In this document: positions 26,770 through 36,455 of the stretch, in pieces
Layout: each line of letters begins with the position of its first letter
Position numbering within the stretch: position 1 is the stretch's first letter
Assembly (NCBI RefSeq): GCF_003474435.1
Contig: NZ_QRNF01000015.1
Span: 1-64,000 of the forward strand
Direction: 5' to 3'
Source: Ruminococcus sp. AF46-10NS
GTDB lineage: Bacteria; Bacillota; Clostridia; Lachnospirales; Lachnospiraceae
DNA: 64,000 nucleotides
Made by a program: the position numbers and the translations under genes
The notes under the pieces: model-generated
The model's input: only the letters and a program-made list of their open reading frames with translations
What the model was told of the DNA's origin: nothing
The model's database searches: none

Positions 26770-27210
26770 ATGACACCTTTAGTCTGGCTTGGAATACTGG
26801 CAATTTTACTGGTAATTGAGGCGATCACAGTAGGACTTACCACTGTCTGGTTTGCAGGCGGTGCTCTTATTGCGTGCATTGCATCGTGGCTTGGCGGGGG
26901 AATTGTTGTACAGCTCCTTTTATTTTTCGGAGTTTCCGTGGTGCTTCTGATCTTTACCAGACCTCTGGCGGTCCGCTACATGAACAAGGGCGTGGAGAAG
27001 ACCAATGCAGAGAGCCTTCTGGGAAAAAGAGCTGTAGTCATACAGCAGATCAACAACCTGGCCCAGACCGGGCAGGTACGGATCAATGATATCGAATGGA
27101 CTGCCCGTGCGACTGATGATTCAGTTCAGATCCCGGCAGGTGCAGTTGTCGAGATCGAAGAGATCCGCGGCGTGAAGCTGATCGTAAAAGAACTTAGCAA
27201 GGAGGGCTAA
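26770..27210 (+). CDS. NfeD-family membrane protein
   Basis: A 146-residue protein with three hydrophobic helices (VWLGILAILLVIEA, TTVWFAGGALIACIA, LLLFFGVSVVLLIF) and a C-terminal OB-fold (LLGKRAVVIQQIN, WTARATDD). Short NfeD proteins accompany SPFH proteins, as here, and are thought to organise membrane domains. AGAGGAGGGG precedes ATG 26770. Five bases separate it from the SPFH gene. Confidence 0.88.
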   Translation: MTPLVWLGILAILLVIEAITVGLTTVWFAGGALIACIASWLGGGIVVQLLLFFGVSVVLLIFTRPLAVRYMNKGVEKTNAESLLGKRAVVIQQINNLAQTGQVRINDIEWTARATDDSVQIPAGAVVEIEEIRGVKLIVKELSKEG

Positions 27211-27214
27211 AATT

Positions 27215-28155
27215 ATGGGTGGAATTATTGTTTTGCTTGTAGTCATTGTTCTTGTTCTGTGGATACTGGCATCCTGCATCCGTATCGTACCGCAGGCCTA
27301 CGCAGTGGTACTGGAAAGACTTGGTGCTTACAAGGCTACATGGGGAACAGGTATCCATTTCAAGGTTCCGTTTATTGAGCGTGTTGCAAGAAGAGTGAAC
27401 CTGAAAGAGCAGGTTGTGGATTTCCCACCACAGCCGGTGATCACAAAAGATAACGTAACCATGCAGATCGACACTGTAGTATTTTTCCAGATTACAGATC
27501 CGAAGCTTTATGCATATGGCGTTGAGAATCCGATCATGGCGATCGAGAATCTTTCCGCTACCACACTTCGTAACATCATCGGTGATATGGAGCTGGATGA
27601 GACACTGACATCCCGTGAGGTAATCAATACCAGAATGAGAGCTTCCCTTGATGAAGCTACAGATCCATGGGGAATCAAGGTCAACCGTGTTGAGCTTAAG
27701 AACATCATCCTCCGGCCGCGATCCAGGATGCCATGGAGAAACAGATGAAAGCTGAGCGTGAGAGACGAGAGGCTATCCTGAAAGCAGAAGGTGAGAAGCG
27801 TTCTACTATCCTTGTGGCAGAAGGAAAGAAACAGTCTGCGATCCTTGACGCGGAGGCTGAGAAACAGGCGGCTATCCTTCATGCTGAAGCACAGAAGGAG
27901 CGTATGATAAAAGAAGCAGAAGGTCAGGCACAGGCAGTTCTCAAAGTACAGCAGGCAACTGCAGAGGGACTCCGCATGATAAAAGAAGCAGGCGCAGATG
28001 AGTCTGTTCTTACACTGAAAAGCCTGGAGGCACTTACAAAAGTTGCCGACGGCAAAGCAACGAAGATCATCATTCCGTCCGAGATACAGGGCATCGCAGG
28101 GCTGGCAACATCCCTGAAGGAAATTATGACAGATAAACCGGCAGAGCAGAAATAA
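27215..28155 (+). pseudogene. SPFH/stomatin-like membrane protein, one frameshift
   Basis: N-terminal membrane anchor (LLVVIVLVLWILASCIRIVPQAY) followed by the SPFH/band 7 domain (YKATWGTGIHFKVPF, PVITKDNVTMQIDTVV) and a charged, Ala-Glu-rich coiled coil (KAERERREAILKAEGEK). The frame is broken at about 27709, where ATCATCCTCC probably should read ATCATCCCTCC; restoring one C gives NIIPPAAIQDAMEKQMKAER and one protein of about 313 residues. The fused product forms membrane microdomain scaffolds with NfeD. The missing base lies in a C run, so the gene is likely intact. Confidence 0.88.
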
Positions 28156-28181
28156 ATCTGCAGCCGTGAGGAGGATATATT

Positions 28182-29178
28182 ATGAATCTTAAAGGAAGAA
28201 ATTTCCTGACACTGAAAGACTTTACACCGGAAGAGATCCTTTACATGATAGATCTTGCAGAAAATCTTAAAGCCAAGAAAAAAGCCGGAGAGCTTCATGA
28301 GTATTACAGAGGCAAGAACATTGCCTGATTTTTGAAAAAACAAGTACAAGAACACGATGTTCTTTCGAGGTAGCTGCTCATGATCTTGGAATGGGTTCCA
28401 CTTACCTTGATCCGACAGGTCCCAGATCGGAAAAAAAGAGAGCATCGCTGACACAGCAAGAGTTCTTGGAAGAATGTATGAGGGAATCGAGTATCGTGGA
28501 TTCGGCCAGGATATTGTTGAGGAACTTGCGAAACATGCAGGTGTTCCGGTATGGAATGGTCTGACAAATGAGTATCATCCGACACAGATGCTTGCAGATA
28601 TGCTGACAGTACGCGAGCATTTCGGCAAACTGAAAGGTCTGAAACTTGTATACATGGGTGATGCCCGCTACAACATGGGTAATTCCCTGATGATCGTATG
28701 CTCCAAACTTGGTCTTGATTTCGTGGCATGTACCAACAAAAAATACTTCCCGAATGACGAGCTTGTAGCTCAGTGCCAGCAGTGGGCAAAAGAAGCAGGT
28801 TCTACCATCACTCTTACAGAAGATGTTGAGGCCGGAACAAAAGATGCAGATATTGTTTACACAGATGTATGGGTATCCATGGGCGAGCCTGACGAAGTAT
28901 GGACAGAGCGTATCCATGACCTGACACCATACAAAGTTACCAGACATGTAATGGAGAATGCAGGGGAGAAAGCAATCTTCCTTCATTGTCTGCCGGCATT
29001 CCATGACCTTAAGACAAAGATCGGCAAAGAGATGGGCGAACGTTTTAACCTTACAGACATGGAGGTTACAGATGAGGTATTCGAGTCTCCGCAGTCTAAG
29101 GTATTTGACGAAGCTGAGAACCGTATGCACACAATCAAAGCTGTGATCGTTGCAACATTGGGAGAGCCGGAGAAATAA
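28182..29178 (+). pseudogene. argF: Ornithine carbamoyltransferase, two frameshifts
   Basis: The enzyme makes citrulline from ornithine and carbamoyl phosphate. After GAGGAGG, ATG 28182 opens [19 protein letters not shown]. The frame breaks at about 28324 (CC for CCC) and again at about 28420 (T for TT). With both bases restored, the carbamoyl-phosphate loop [16 protein letters not shown] appears intact, followed by [40 protein letters not shown] and the C-terminal HCLPAFHD. Two single-base losses in a core gene, both in homopolymers, are strong evidence for sequencing error. The ornithine-binding and CP-binding motifs are otherwise normal. Confidence 0.9.
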
Positions 29179-29984
29179 TGTCAGACTTATTTAATGAAGA
29201 AATAATTTCACAGGCAACACATACAAAATGGGCGGGCAAAACCGTCCATTTTGCAAGAGAAATTGATTCCACCAATCTCTGGGGAAAACGTGCCTGGAAA
29301 GAAGAAGGCGCAAAACATGGTGAGCTTTTTGTGGCAGAATATCAGTCCGCAGGACGCGGACGTTTCACAAGACGCTGGAGTGCACCACCGGACAGTGCAA
29401 TAACCATGAGCATTCTCATCTGTCCGGAATTTTCCCCGATGAAAGCTCCGATGATGACCCTTGTTATGGGACTTTCCGTTGCGCAGGCAGTGGCAGATCT
29501 CGGGCTTGATGTGGGAATTAAATGGCCCAATGACGTAGTTGTTTCCCGCAAAAAGATCTGCGGTATCTTAACAGAGATGACCATGAAGCAGGACAAGATC
29601 GGCTGTGCTGTCATTGGTGTCGGGATCAATGTAAATATGGACAGCTTTCCGGAAGAGACGGCTGATAAGGCAACTTCGCTGTATCTGGAAAGCGGACATG
29701 TTTTTGACAGGGCTGAAGTAGTCGGGCTTGTGATGAAGCATTTCGAAGAAAATTACGAGAGATTTGTACAGACAGAAGATCTGTCAGAGCTGAAGGCAGA
29801 TTATGAGAAGCTGCTGGCAAACCTGAACCAGCCGGTACGTGTACTGAATCAGAATGATCCATATGAGGGAACTGCGCGGGGAATCAACGCAGGTGGCGAG
29901 CTTCTTGTGGAGCGTGCAGATGGAAGCATTGAGGAAGTAAATTCCGGGGAAGTTTCTGTGCGCGGATTGTACAGCTATGTATAA
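29178..29984 (+). CDS. birA: Biotin-[acetyl-CoA carboxylase] ligase
   Basis: A 268-residue biotin protein ligase. The catalytic loop SAGRGRFTRRW, the KWPNDVVV lysine motif and GVGINVN are present, and a C-terminal SH3-like domain follows. There is no N-terminal DNA-binding domain, so this is a monofunctional type that should attach biotin to carboxylases but not regulate transcription. Its ATG overlaps the argF stop (TAATG). No second biotin gene is nearby. Confidence 0.92.
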   Translation: MSDLFNEEIISQATHTKWAGKTVHFAREIDSTNLWGKRAWKEEGAKHGELFVAEYQSAGRGRFTRRWSAPPDSAITMSILICPEFSPMKAPMMTLVMGLSVAQAVADLGLDVGIKWPNDVVVSRKKICGILTEMTMKQDKIGCAVIGVGINVNMDSFPEETADKATSLYLESGHVFDRAEVVGLVMKHFEENYERFVQTEDLSELKADYEKLLANLNQPVRVLNQNDPYEGTARGINAGGELLVERADGSIEEVNSGEVSVRGLYSYV

Positions 29985-30144
29985 AACCGGATTATAATAC
30001 AGATGAGAGATGCAGGACTGTGCAGAGTGATGTTGAAATTGCTGTCAGTTACAGCTTCATCAGAAACTGCAGACAGCTGTGTTCGGAGTGACAGAAGTAA
30101 ACGCTTTCGGACAGTAATTGTATTTAATGTGTAGAGGAGATTTT

Positions 30145-30513
30145 ATGTATCAGGATAATATTGTGCTTTGTGGGGCAAGCTCTTATGAGCAGAAATACTA
30201 TTTTAACCAGGATTTTGCATCCCTTCCGGACGCAGTAAAACAGGAGCTGCAGATTATGTGTGTGCTTTTTACAGAGGATGTAGGCGGAATCCTGACACTG
30301 GAATATGATGAGAACGGAAATCTGCAGTTTAAGACAGAGGCACTGGAGGCCGACGGCCGTTTTGATGAGATCGGAAGCGCACTGAAGATCAAAGAGATCC
30401 AGCGCAATAAGAAAGATCTTCTGGAATCCCTGGAAATGTATTATAAAGTATTTTTCCTCGGGGATATCCCGGATGAGGAACTTAAGAAAAAAGCAGATGC
30501 AGTTGAGGACTGA
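30145..30513 (+). CDS. DUF6145-like small protein
   Basis: A 122-residue acidic protein, recalled as a Lachnospiraceae family of unknown function (DUF6145). Text such as NIVLCGASSYEQKYYFN and VLFTEDVGGILTLEYDENG is typical. GAGGAGA at 30134-30140 supports ATG 30145. It ends four bases before dusB, so the two are probably coupled. No catalytic motifs are visible. The 130 bases after birA hold no other gene that I can support. Confidence 0.65.
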   Translation: MYQDNIVLCGASSYEQKYYFNQDFASLPDAVKQELQIMCVLFTEDVGGILTLEYDENGNLQFKTEALEADGRFDEIGSALKIKEIQRNKKDLLESLEMYYKVFFLGDIPDEELKKKADAVED

Positions 30514-30516
30514 TCC

Positions 30517-31491
30517 ATGAAGATGCAGTGGAAGATCGGAAATGTGGAGATGGAGAATCCTTTTGTGCTTGCACCAATGGCAGGGGTGACAGATCTGGCA
30601 TTCCGAAAACTTTGCAAGGAGCAGGGAGCAGGACTGATCTGCATGGAAATGGTCAGTGCAAAAGCCATTTCCTATCATAATAAAAATACAGAAGCACTGA
30701 TGGAGATCGACCCCGGAGAACATCCGGTGTCCATGCAGCTTTTTGGCAGTGAACCGGAGTTGATGGCAGAAGTGGCAAAAAGCATCGAGGATCGTCCTTT
30801 TGACATTCTTGATATCAATATGGGATGCCCGGTTCCGAAGGTAGTAAACAATGGCGAGGGATCCGCACTTCTGAAAAATCCAAGGCTCATTGAACAGATC
30901 GTACGAAGTGTTTCAGGAGCAGTTTCCAAACCTGTGACTGTGAAGGTGAGGATCGGTTTTGACGAGAATACACCGGTGGATGTGGTGGAGATCGCCAAGC
31001 GTGTGGAAGACGCCGGGGCAGCGGCCATTGCAGTTCATGGAAGAACAAGGCAGCAGTACTATTCCGGGCAGGCTGACTGGGATGCCATCCGTCGTGTGAA
31101 AGAGGCTGTGACGATTCCTGTGATCGGAAACGGAGATATCGTTTCCCCGGAAATAGCAGAGGAGATGTTTAAAGAGACTGGCTGTGATGCAGTGATGATC
31201 GGCCGCGCAGTCCGTGGAAATCCGTGGATATTCCGGGAGCTGAACCACTACTTCCGGACCGGCGAAAAGCTGCCGAAACCTTCTGTGGAGGAAGTCTGTG
31301 AGATGATTTTGCGTCATGCGCGAAACCAGATTGAGATCAAGGGAGAATATATCGGGATCCGGGAGATGCGTAAACATGTGGCCTGGTACACAGCAGGTAT
31401 GCGCCACAGTGCCGGGATTCGGAGAGAATCCAATAATATTGCAAGCTATGAGGAGCTGAAAAAGCTTACAGATATGCTTCTGGAAAGATAA
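30517..31491 (+). CDS. dusB: tRNA-dihydrouridine synthase B
   Basis: A 324-residue flavoenzyme that reduces uridines in tRNA. Conserved elements: PFVLAPMAGVTDLAFRKL, QLFGSEPELM, DINMGCPVPKVVNNGEGSAL with the catalytic Cys, AVHGRTRQQYYSG and GNGDI. The TIM barrel is complete and the helical tail is present. It follows DUF6145 closely and is followed by a terminator, so these two form a small operon. Confidence 0.95.
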   Translation: MKMQWKIGNVEMENPFVLAPMAGVTDLAFRKLCKEQGAGLICMEMVSAKAISYHNKNTEALMEIDPGEHPVSMQLFGSEPELMAEVAKSIEDRPFDILDINMGCPVPKVVNNGEGSALLKNPRLIEQIVRSVSGAVSKPVTVKVRIGFDENTPVDVVEIAKRVEDAGAAAIAVHGRTRQQYYSGQADWDAIRRVKEAVTIPVIGNGDIVSPEIAEEMFKETGCDAVMIGRAVRGNPWIFRELNHYFRTGEKLPKPSVEEVCEMILRHARNQIEIKGEYIGIREMRKHVAWYTAGMRHSAGIRRESNNIASYEELKKLTDMLLER

Positions 31492-31506
31492 GAAAAAATG
31501 CTTGGA

Positions 31507-31542
31507 AAACCGTGTGGAAATTTATGATTTCCTGCGGTTTTT
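31507..31542 (+). terminator. Terminator of the dusB operon
   Basis: AAACCG-TGT-GGAAAT, loop TTATG, ATTTCC-TG-CGGTTT and TTT. The stem is interrupted but long. Confidence 0.7.
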
Positions 31543-31579
31543 CTGCGTTTCAGGAGGTCCTTTTTTCGACGTGGAATGC

Positions 31580-31608
31580 TTGACAATACTGGGGCTTTTC
31601 GGTATAAT
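31580..31608 (+). promoter_or_regulatory. Promoter of greA
   Basis: Consensus TTGACA at 31580 and TATAAT at 31603, 17 bases apart. This leaves a leader of about 130 bases before the greA ATG. Confidence 0.85.
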
Positions 31609-31743
31609 ACAGGAATTGTGAATATCCTGAGATTTTTACGCCCTTTTTTAGAAAAAAGAGCTCTTGGGAATGGTAGCAACAGAAATATCCGAAGCTGTAT
31701 TTTTTCAGAAAAACAGCACGGTTTTGAAAGGAAGTAAGGCAAA

Positions 31744-32229
31744 ATGGAAGAAGCAAAGAAGAACTTACTCACATACGCAGGACTTAGAAAATTGGAAGAC
31801 GAGCTGCATGATCTGAAAGTTGTTAAGAGAAAAGAAGTAGCAGGAAAGATCAAAGAGGCCAGAGAGCAGGGAGACCTTTCTGAGAACGCTGAGTACGATG
31901 CAGCAAAAGACGAGCAGAGAGATATCGAGGCACGTATCGAGGAGATCGAGAAGATCCTTAAGAATGCCGAGGTTGTAGTAGAGGACGAAGTTGATCTTGA
32001 CAGAATCAGCGTAGGCTGCAAGGTTAAGGTTCATGATTATGAGTTTGAGGAAGACATGGAGCTGAAGATCGTAGGTTCCACAGAGGCTAACAGCCTTGAG
32101 GGCAAGATCTCCAACGAGTCTCCGGTAGGCAAGGCACTGATCGGTGCACACACCAACGATATCGTTGAGGTTGAGATGCCGTCCGGAATCATGAAATACA
32201 AAGTTCTTGAGATCCAGAGAAACGTATAA
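31744..32229 (+). CDS. greA: Transcription elongation factor GreA
   Basis: A 161-residue factor that rescues backtracked RNA polymerase by stimulating transcript cleavage. It has the N-terminal coiled coil with the acidic tip (LSENAEYDAAKDEQ) and the C-terminal FKBP-like domain with SPVGKALIG. Length is normal. lysS follows after 90 bases and is probably on the same transcript, an arrangement common in clostridia. Confidence 0.96.
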   Translation: MEEAKKNLLTYAGLRKLEDELHDLKVVKRKEVAGKIKEAREQGDLSENAEYDAAKDEQRDIEARIEEIEKILKNAEVVVEDEVDLDRISVGCKVKVHDYEFEEDMELKIVGSTEANSLEGKISNESPVGKALIGAHTNDIVEVEMPSGIMKYKVLEIQRNV

Positions 32230-32322
32230 TATAACTGTGAAACAGTTATTTAATTATGAGCAAGTAGCGAATGCGGATTGCAAATATCCGCTAAACGATT
32301 GGTAGATTAAGGAGGCCGACAA

Positions 32323-34356
32323 GTGGCAGAGCAGAAGAAGCAGGATGTAAACCAGCTGCTTAAGGTACGTCGTGACAAACTGGCAGACCTTCAGGCAAAT
32401 GGCAGGGACCCGTTTCAGATCACAAAATTTGATCAGACACATCATTCCCTTGAGGTGAAAAATCTCTATGAAGCACATGAGGCAGAGCTTCTCAGAGACC
32501 GCAAGGAGCTTGATGTAACAGGTCTTGATGAAGAGCAGACAAAAGAGGCTCAGAAGAAGGATTATGAAGAAAGAAGAAGCATCATGGACGCAAGCCCGAT
32601 CCATGTATCGATCGCAGGACGTATGATGTTCAAGCGTGTAATGGGAAAAGCTTCTTTCTGCAATATCCAGGATTTACAGGGTAACATTCAGGTTTATGTG
32701 GCAAGAGACGCCATTGGAACCGATTCCTATGCAGATTTCAAGAAATCTGATATCGGTGATATTTTTGGTCTGGAGGGATTTGCTTTCAGAACAAGAACAG
32801 GTGAGATCTCCATTCATGCAGAGAAGATGACTCTTCTTTCCAAGAGCTTACAGATCCTTCCTGAGAAATTCCACGGACTGACAGATACAGATACCCGTTA
32901 TCGTCAGAGATATGTGGATCTTATCATGAACCAGGACAGTAAGAAGGTATTCATCAAACGTTCCCAGATCCTTAAGGAAATCCGTAATTTCCTTGCAGGA
33001 CGTGACTTCATGGAAGTGGAAACACCAATGCTGGTTTCCAACGCAGGCGGTGCAGCTGCAAGACCGTTTGAGACACATTACAACGCACTGAACGAAGACG
33101 TTAAGCTTCGTATTTCCCTGGAGCTTTATCTTAAGAGACTGATCGTGGGCGGACTTGAGAGAGTTTACGAGATCGGCCGTGTATTCCGTAACGAGGGTGT
33201 TGATACCCGCCACAATCCGGAGTTCACTCTGATGGAGCTTTATCAGGCATATACTGATTATGAGGGAATGATGGAGCTGACAGAGTCCATGTTCCGTTAC
33301 CTTGCAGAGAAGGTCTGCGGTTCCACAAAGATTTCCTACAATGGTATCGAGATCGATCTTGGAAAGCCTTTCGCACGTCTGACCATGAACGATGCCATCA
33401 AGAAATATGCAGGAATCGACTTTGACGAAGTAGCAGATGATGAGGCAGCCAAGAAGCTTGCTGACGAGCATCATATCGAGTATGAGGATCGTCATAAGAA
33501 GGGTGACATCATCAACCTCTTCTTCGAGGAGTACTGTGAGAAAGAGCTGATCCAGCCGACATTTATCATGGATCATCCGATCGAGATCTCTCCGCTGACC
33601 AAGAAGAAACCTTCCGATCCGAACAAGGTAGAGCGTTTCGAGCTCTTTATCAATACATGGGAAATGTGTAACGCATATTCCGAGCTCAACGACCCGATCG
33701 ATCAGAGAGAACGTTTCAAAGCACAGGATGCCCTTGCAGACGCAGGTGATGAGGAAGCAAACCATACAGATGAAGACTTCCTGAATGCACTGGAGATTGG
33801 TATGCCGCCAACAGGTGGTATCGGATACGGAATCGACCGTCTCGTTATGCTCCTGACAGATAGCCAGGCAATCAGAGACGTACTGCTGTTCCCGACAATG
33901 AAGTCACTGGACGCTGATAAGAAAGCTTCCAAGCCAGCAAACAGCACTTCTGAAGCAGCACCGGAGAAAGAAGAAGTAATTGATTTCTCCAAGGTAAAAG
34001 TGGAGCCGTTATTTGAGGAATTCGTAGATTTCGATACTTTCAGCAAATCAGATTTCAGAGCTGTAAAGGTAAAAGCATGTGAAGCTGTTAAGAAATCCAA
34101 GAAGCTGTTACAGTTCACTCTGGATGACGGAACAGGCACAGATCGTACCATTTTAAGCGGTATTCACGCTTATTACGAGCCAGAAGAACTGGTTGGTAAG
34201 ACACTGATCGCTATCACAAATCTGCCTCCAAGAGCTATGATGGGAATTGAATCCTGTGGTATGCTGTTATCTGCAATTCATGAGGAAGAGGGAGAAGAAA
34301 AACTTCATCTTCTGATGGTTGATAACCATATTCCGGCAGGTGCAAAGCTGTACTAA
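32323..34356 (+). CDS. lysS: Lysyl-tRNA synthetase (class II) with C-terminal tRNA-binding domain
   Basis: A 677-residue enzyme. Anticodon-binding OB fold and class II core are clear: [66 protein letters not shown] (motif 2) and [13 protein letters not shown] (motif 3). After a short linker at about residue 540-560, an EMAP/Trbp111-like OB domain follows ([39 protein letters not shown]), so it is longer than the standard 490-500 residues. The start codon is GTG 32323 with AAGGAGG upstream. The C-terminal module should strengthen tRNA binding. Confidence 0.95.
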   Translation: MAEQKKQDVNQLLKVRRDKLADLQANGRDPFQITKFDQTHHSLEVKNLYEAHEAELLRDRKELDVTGLDEEQTKEAQKKDYEERRSIMDASPIHVSIAGRMMFKRVMGKASFCNIQDLQGNIQVYVARDAIGTDSYADFKKSDIGDIFGLEGFAFRTRTGEISIHAEKMTLLSKSLQILPEKFHGLTDTDTRYRQRYVDLIMNQDSKKVFIKRSQILKEIRNFLAGRDFMEVETPMLVSNAGGAAARPFETHYNALNEDVKLRISLELYLKRLIVGGLERVYEIGRVFRNEGVDTRHNPEFTLMELYQAYTDYEGMMELTESMFRYLAEKVCGSTKISYNGIEIDLGKPFARLTMNDAIKKYAGIDFDEVADDEAAKKLADEHHIEYEDRHKKGDIINLFFEEYCEKELIQPTFIMDHPIEISPLTKKKPSDPNKVERFELFINTWEMCNAYSELNDPIDQRERFKAQDALADAGDEEANHTDEDFLNALEIGMPPTGGIGYGIDRLVMLLTDSQAIRDVLLFPTMKSLDADKKASKPANSTSEAAPEKEEVIDFSKVKVEPLFEEFVDFDTFSKSDFRAVKVKACEAVKKSKKLLQFTLDDGTGTDRTILSGIHAYYEPEELVGKTLIAITNLPPRAMMGIESCGMLLSAIHEEEGEEKLHLLMVDNHIPAGAKLY

Positions 34357-34397
34357 AATTAAATATTAAATGTCTAAAACCATGATGTCAGACTGCG

Positions 34398-34419
34398 TTT
34401 GACAACAATTTGACAACAA
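34398..34419. repeat. Tandem 11-base repeat TTTGACAACAA x2
   Basis: Two exactly adjacent copies, 42 bases after the lysS stop, at the inner edge of the accessory island. They could be recombinase or regulator binding sites. Confidence 0.45.
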
Positions 34420-34538
34420 AATTTGGGATAATAATGAATCGTTATGAAGCATGACGAATTTCAGGTGGAAAGACACAGGTTTGAGAATGAAATCAAAATT
34501 GATTCACTGGATCAATGATTGATATGCATGACAACAAG

Positions 34539-34578
34539 AGCACTTCTTAGAGTTTAATCTGAGAGGTGCTTTTTTTCG
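34539..34578 (+). terminator. Terminator downstream of lysS
   Basis: AGCACTTCT pairs with AGAGGTGCT (one G-U) followed by TTTTTTT. It ends just before the left direct repeat of the island. Confidence 0.8.
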
Positions 34579-34591
34579 TACTCAAAAATAT

Positions 34592-34620
34592 ATCCCGGCA
34601 GTCAACTTCTGTAAAACAGT
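34592..34620 (+). repeat. Left 29-base direct repeat of the accessory island
   Basis: Starts ATCCCGGCAGTCAACT and ends AAAACAGT. It matches 42652-42680 at 27 of 29 positions. See the right copy; together they bracket the accessory genes. Confidence 0.7.
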
Positions 34621-34645
34621 GAATCTAATTTTGGAGGAAAATATC

Positions 34646-34915
34646 ATGGATAAAAATTATAAACCAATCACAAGTATGAAGGAAGTACCAGAGCAGCTTA
34701 GAAAATTACGCCGACAGTATCTGCGCTATCAACAGGCAGAAATCATTTACAGTATCTCCCATAAGAAACTTTTGGAACTTGCCAGTGATGCAGGTGCGAT
34801 TTACAGAATAGATGGAACGGTACTGATTAACAAGGATATTTTTGATACTTATCTGGAACGATTCCATGAACCGGCGATAGGAAAAGGCAGGGAGGAAATG
34901 ATGGATGAGCGGTAA
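34646..34915 (+). CDS. DUF6462-like helix-turn-helix protein
   Basis: An 89-residue protein: LRKLRRQYLRYQQAEIIYSISHKK is followed by a predicted turn and AGAIYRIDGTVLINKDIFDTYLE, the layout of small excisionase-like or DUF6462 proteins found on Lachnospiraceae mobile elements. It should bind DNA. TTGGAGGAAA supports ATG 34646. The gene overlaps the next by 11 bases, so they form an operon. Confidence 0.65.
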   Translation: MDKNYKPITSMKEVPEQLRKLRRQYLRYQQAEIIYSISHKKLLELASDAGAIYRIDGTVLINKDIFDTYLERFHEPAIGKGREEMMDER

Positions 34916-35132
34916 TGTATGGATGTTTTCAGATGAGATTGACGATGAAGATCTGGAATTTATGAGCCATGACTACGTGACCTATAATATGGCATGTGAA
35001 TATTACAGACTGGGAATCAAGCCCGTAGTTCGTATGGCACATGAAGCCGGAGCAGTATATAAGATTGGGAAGAAAGTACTGATTCGTAGAAGTATATTTG
35101 AAGCGTATCTGCGAGAGCAGAGGAAGATTTGA
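34905..35132 (+). CDS. DUF6462-like small DNA-binding protein (second copy)
   Basis: A 75-residue relative of its upstream neighbour with the shared ending (AGAVYKIGKKVLIRRSIFEAYL) but a divergent acidic N-terminus. GGCAGGGAGG sits just upstream inside the preceding gene. Two tandem copies of this type suggest excisionase-like or regulatory roles of a mobile element. The exact function is unknown. Confidence 0.6.
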   Translation: MSGNVWMFSDEIDDEDLEFMSHDYVTYNMACEYYRLGIKPVVRMAHEAGAVYKIGKKVLIRRSIFEAYLREQRKI

Positions 35133-35146
35133 TAGAGGAGAAGAAC

Positions 35147-35497
35147 ATGAGTGAACAGAGAAAAATAATACATGATGATAACAATGGATTGGATTATGTG
35201 CTGGTGGGAGATTATTACATGCCGATGTTAGCCTTGCCGGAGGAAAACCGACCGATTGGTTACTGGGGAATACTTCGGAAACAATATCTGAAAAAACATA
35301 AATCAGGGATGTATTCTTATCTTTTGTTGACCGGAAAACTGGATCGCTATCTGGCAGATCTTAACGAACAGGCACAGGAATGGTATGAGCTGATTGAAGC
35401 ACAAATGAGAATTGCGGATGGAGTTACCGAGGAACTGAAGAGTCAGAATCCTATGGAATGGGCAGGTAGACTATATGTATGGAGAAGCACTTTATAA
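35147..35497 (+). CDS. TnpV-like transposon protein with altered C-terminus
   Basis: Runs from ATG 35147 (AGAGGAGAAG upstream) and keeps TnpV text: YVLVGDYYMPML, PIGYWGILRKQYLKKHK, LLLTGKLDRYLADLNEQAQEWYELIE and NPMEWAGR. TnpV is a small protein of clostridial transposons such as Tn4451 relatives, role uncertain. The family continues after NPMEW-GR with a conserved tail; here the next residues are LYVWRSTL and stop, and those bases also encode part of a methyltransferase in another frame. That marks a recombination joint at about 35470. Confidence 0.65.
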   Translation: MSEQRKIIHDDNNGLDYVLVGDYYMPMLALPEENRPIGYWGILRKQYLKKHKSGMYSYLLLTGKLDRYLADLNEQAQEWYELIEAQMRIADGVTEELKSQNPMEWAGRLYVWRSTL

Positions 35498-35663
35498 GCC
35501 TGAAATGAAAGAAGGAAATCCTATAAGGTTATATAGTTTGGATGAAATCACGGAGATATTCTGTAAATTAGGACTTCGTATTTGTAACAGCTTTGCTGAT
35601 TTCAGTGGAAAGCCGAGTTCTGATAATGATATTCAATTGATGGTTTATTCCATACGGGAATAA
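35475..35663 (+). pseudogene. C-terminal fragment of a SAM-dependent methyltransferase
   Basis: The last 62 residues of a class I methyltransferase are recognisable from LYSLDEITEIF, LGLRI and FSGKPSSDNDIQLMVYS, which are typical ending strings. The Rossmann SAM-binding part is absent; upstream is the tnpV-like gene. It is a remnant left by recombination and is unlikely to have its own start. TAA 35661-35663. Confidence 0.6.
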
Positions 35664-35741
35664 ATCTTCATCAAATCTTTATTTTTTTCTGTTAGGTTAT
35701 ATTTCAGTAAGAAATGAAATATAGAAGGAAGGATAGTAAAG

Positions 35742-36455
35742 ATGGAAATGATGTTACAGACACAAAATCTATGTAAATATTTTAGAAAACAGAAAGCGGT
35801 AAATAATGTTTCACTTAATATCGAAAAGGGACAGATTTATGGACTGCTTGGACCGAATGGCGCTGGTAAATCTACCACATTGAAAATGCTGACCGGTATG
35901 ATGAAACCAACTGCAGGAAAGATTTACTTTGATGGAAAACTTTTGGATAGGAAAGATTTATCAAAAATAGGAGCGTTAATTGAAAATCCGCCTATTTATG
36001 AAAATCTTTCCGCCAGAGAGAATTTAAAAGTAAGACAATTATTGCTTGGTACAGATGAAAACAGAATTGATGAGGTCTTGCAGATTGTATCACTTACAAA
36101 TACCGGAAAGAAGAAAGCAGGGCAGTTTTCTTTGGGAATGAAGCAAAGACTAGGCATTGCAATGGCATTGCTTGGAGAACCGGAACTTTTGATATTGGAT
36201 GAACCTACGAATGGATTAGATCCAATAGGTATCGAGGAATTACGAGAGCTGATTCGGTCTTTTCCGGAACAGGGAATCACTGTAATTCTCTCCAGTCATA
36301 TTCTCTCGGAGGTACAGTTACTTGCAGATAAAGTCGGGATTATTTCAGGTGGAATCTTAGGATACGAAGGAGCATTAAAGCAGGGAGATAATCTTGAAGA
36401 TTTGTTTATGAATGTGGTAAGAAAAAACCGGAAAGCAGGTGAAATCCATGGTTAA
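35742..36455 (+). CDS. lanF: Lantibiotic-immunity ABC transporter ATP-binding subunit (LanF type)
   Basis: A 237-residue ATPase: Walker A GPNGAGKSTT, signature SLGMKQRLGIA, Walker B LLILDEPTNGLD and the H-loop SSH. Small size and NLEKGQIYGLLGP-type opening fit the BcrA/LanF/MutF subfamily that pumps lantibiotics or bacitracin-type peptides away from the membrane. Followed by two permeases of the MutE and MutG type. No lantibiotic biosynthesis gene is in the window. Confidence 0.88.
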   Translation: MEMMLQTQNLCKYFRKQKAVNNVSLNIEKGQIYGLLGPNGAGKSTTLKMLTGMMKPTAGKIYFDGKLLDRKDLSKIGALIENPPIYENLSARENLKVRQLLLGTDENRIDEVLQIVSLTNTGKKKAGQFSLGMKQRLGIAMALLGEPELLILDEPTNGLDPIGIEELRELIRSFPEQGITVILSSHILSEVQLLADKVGIISGGILGYEGALKQGDNLEDLFMNVVRKNRKAGEIHG

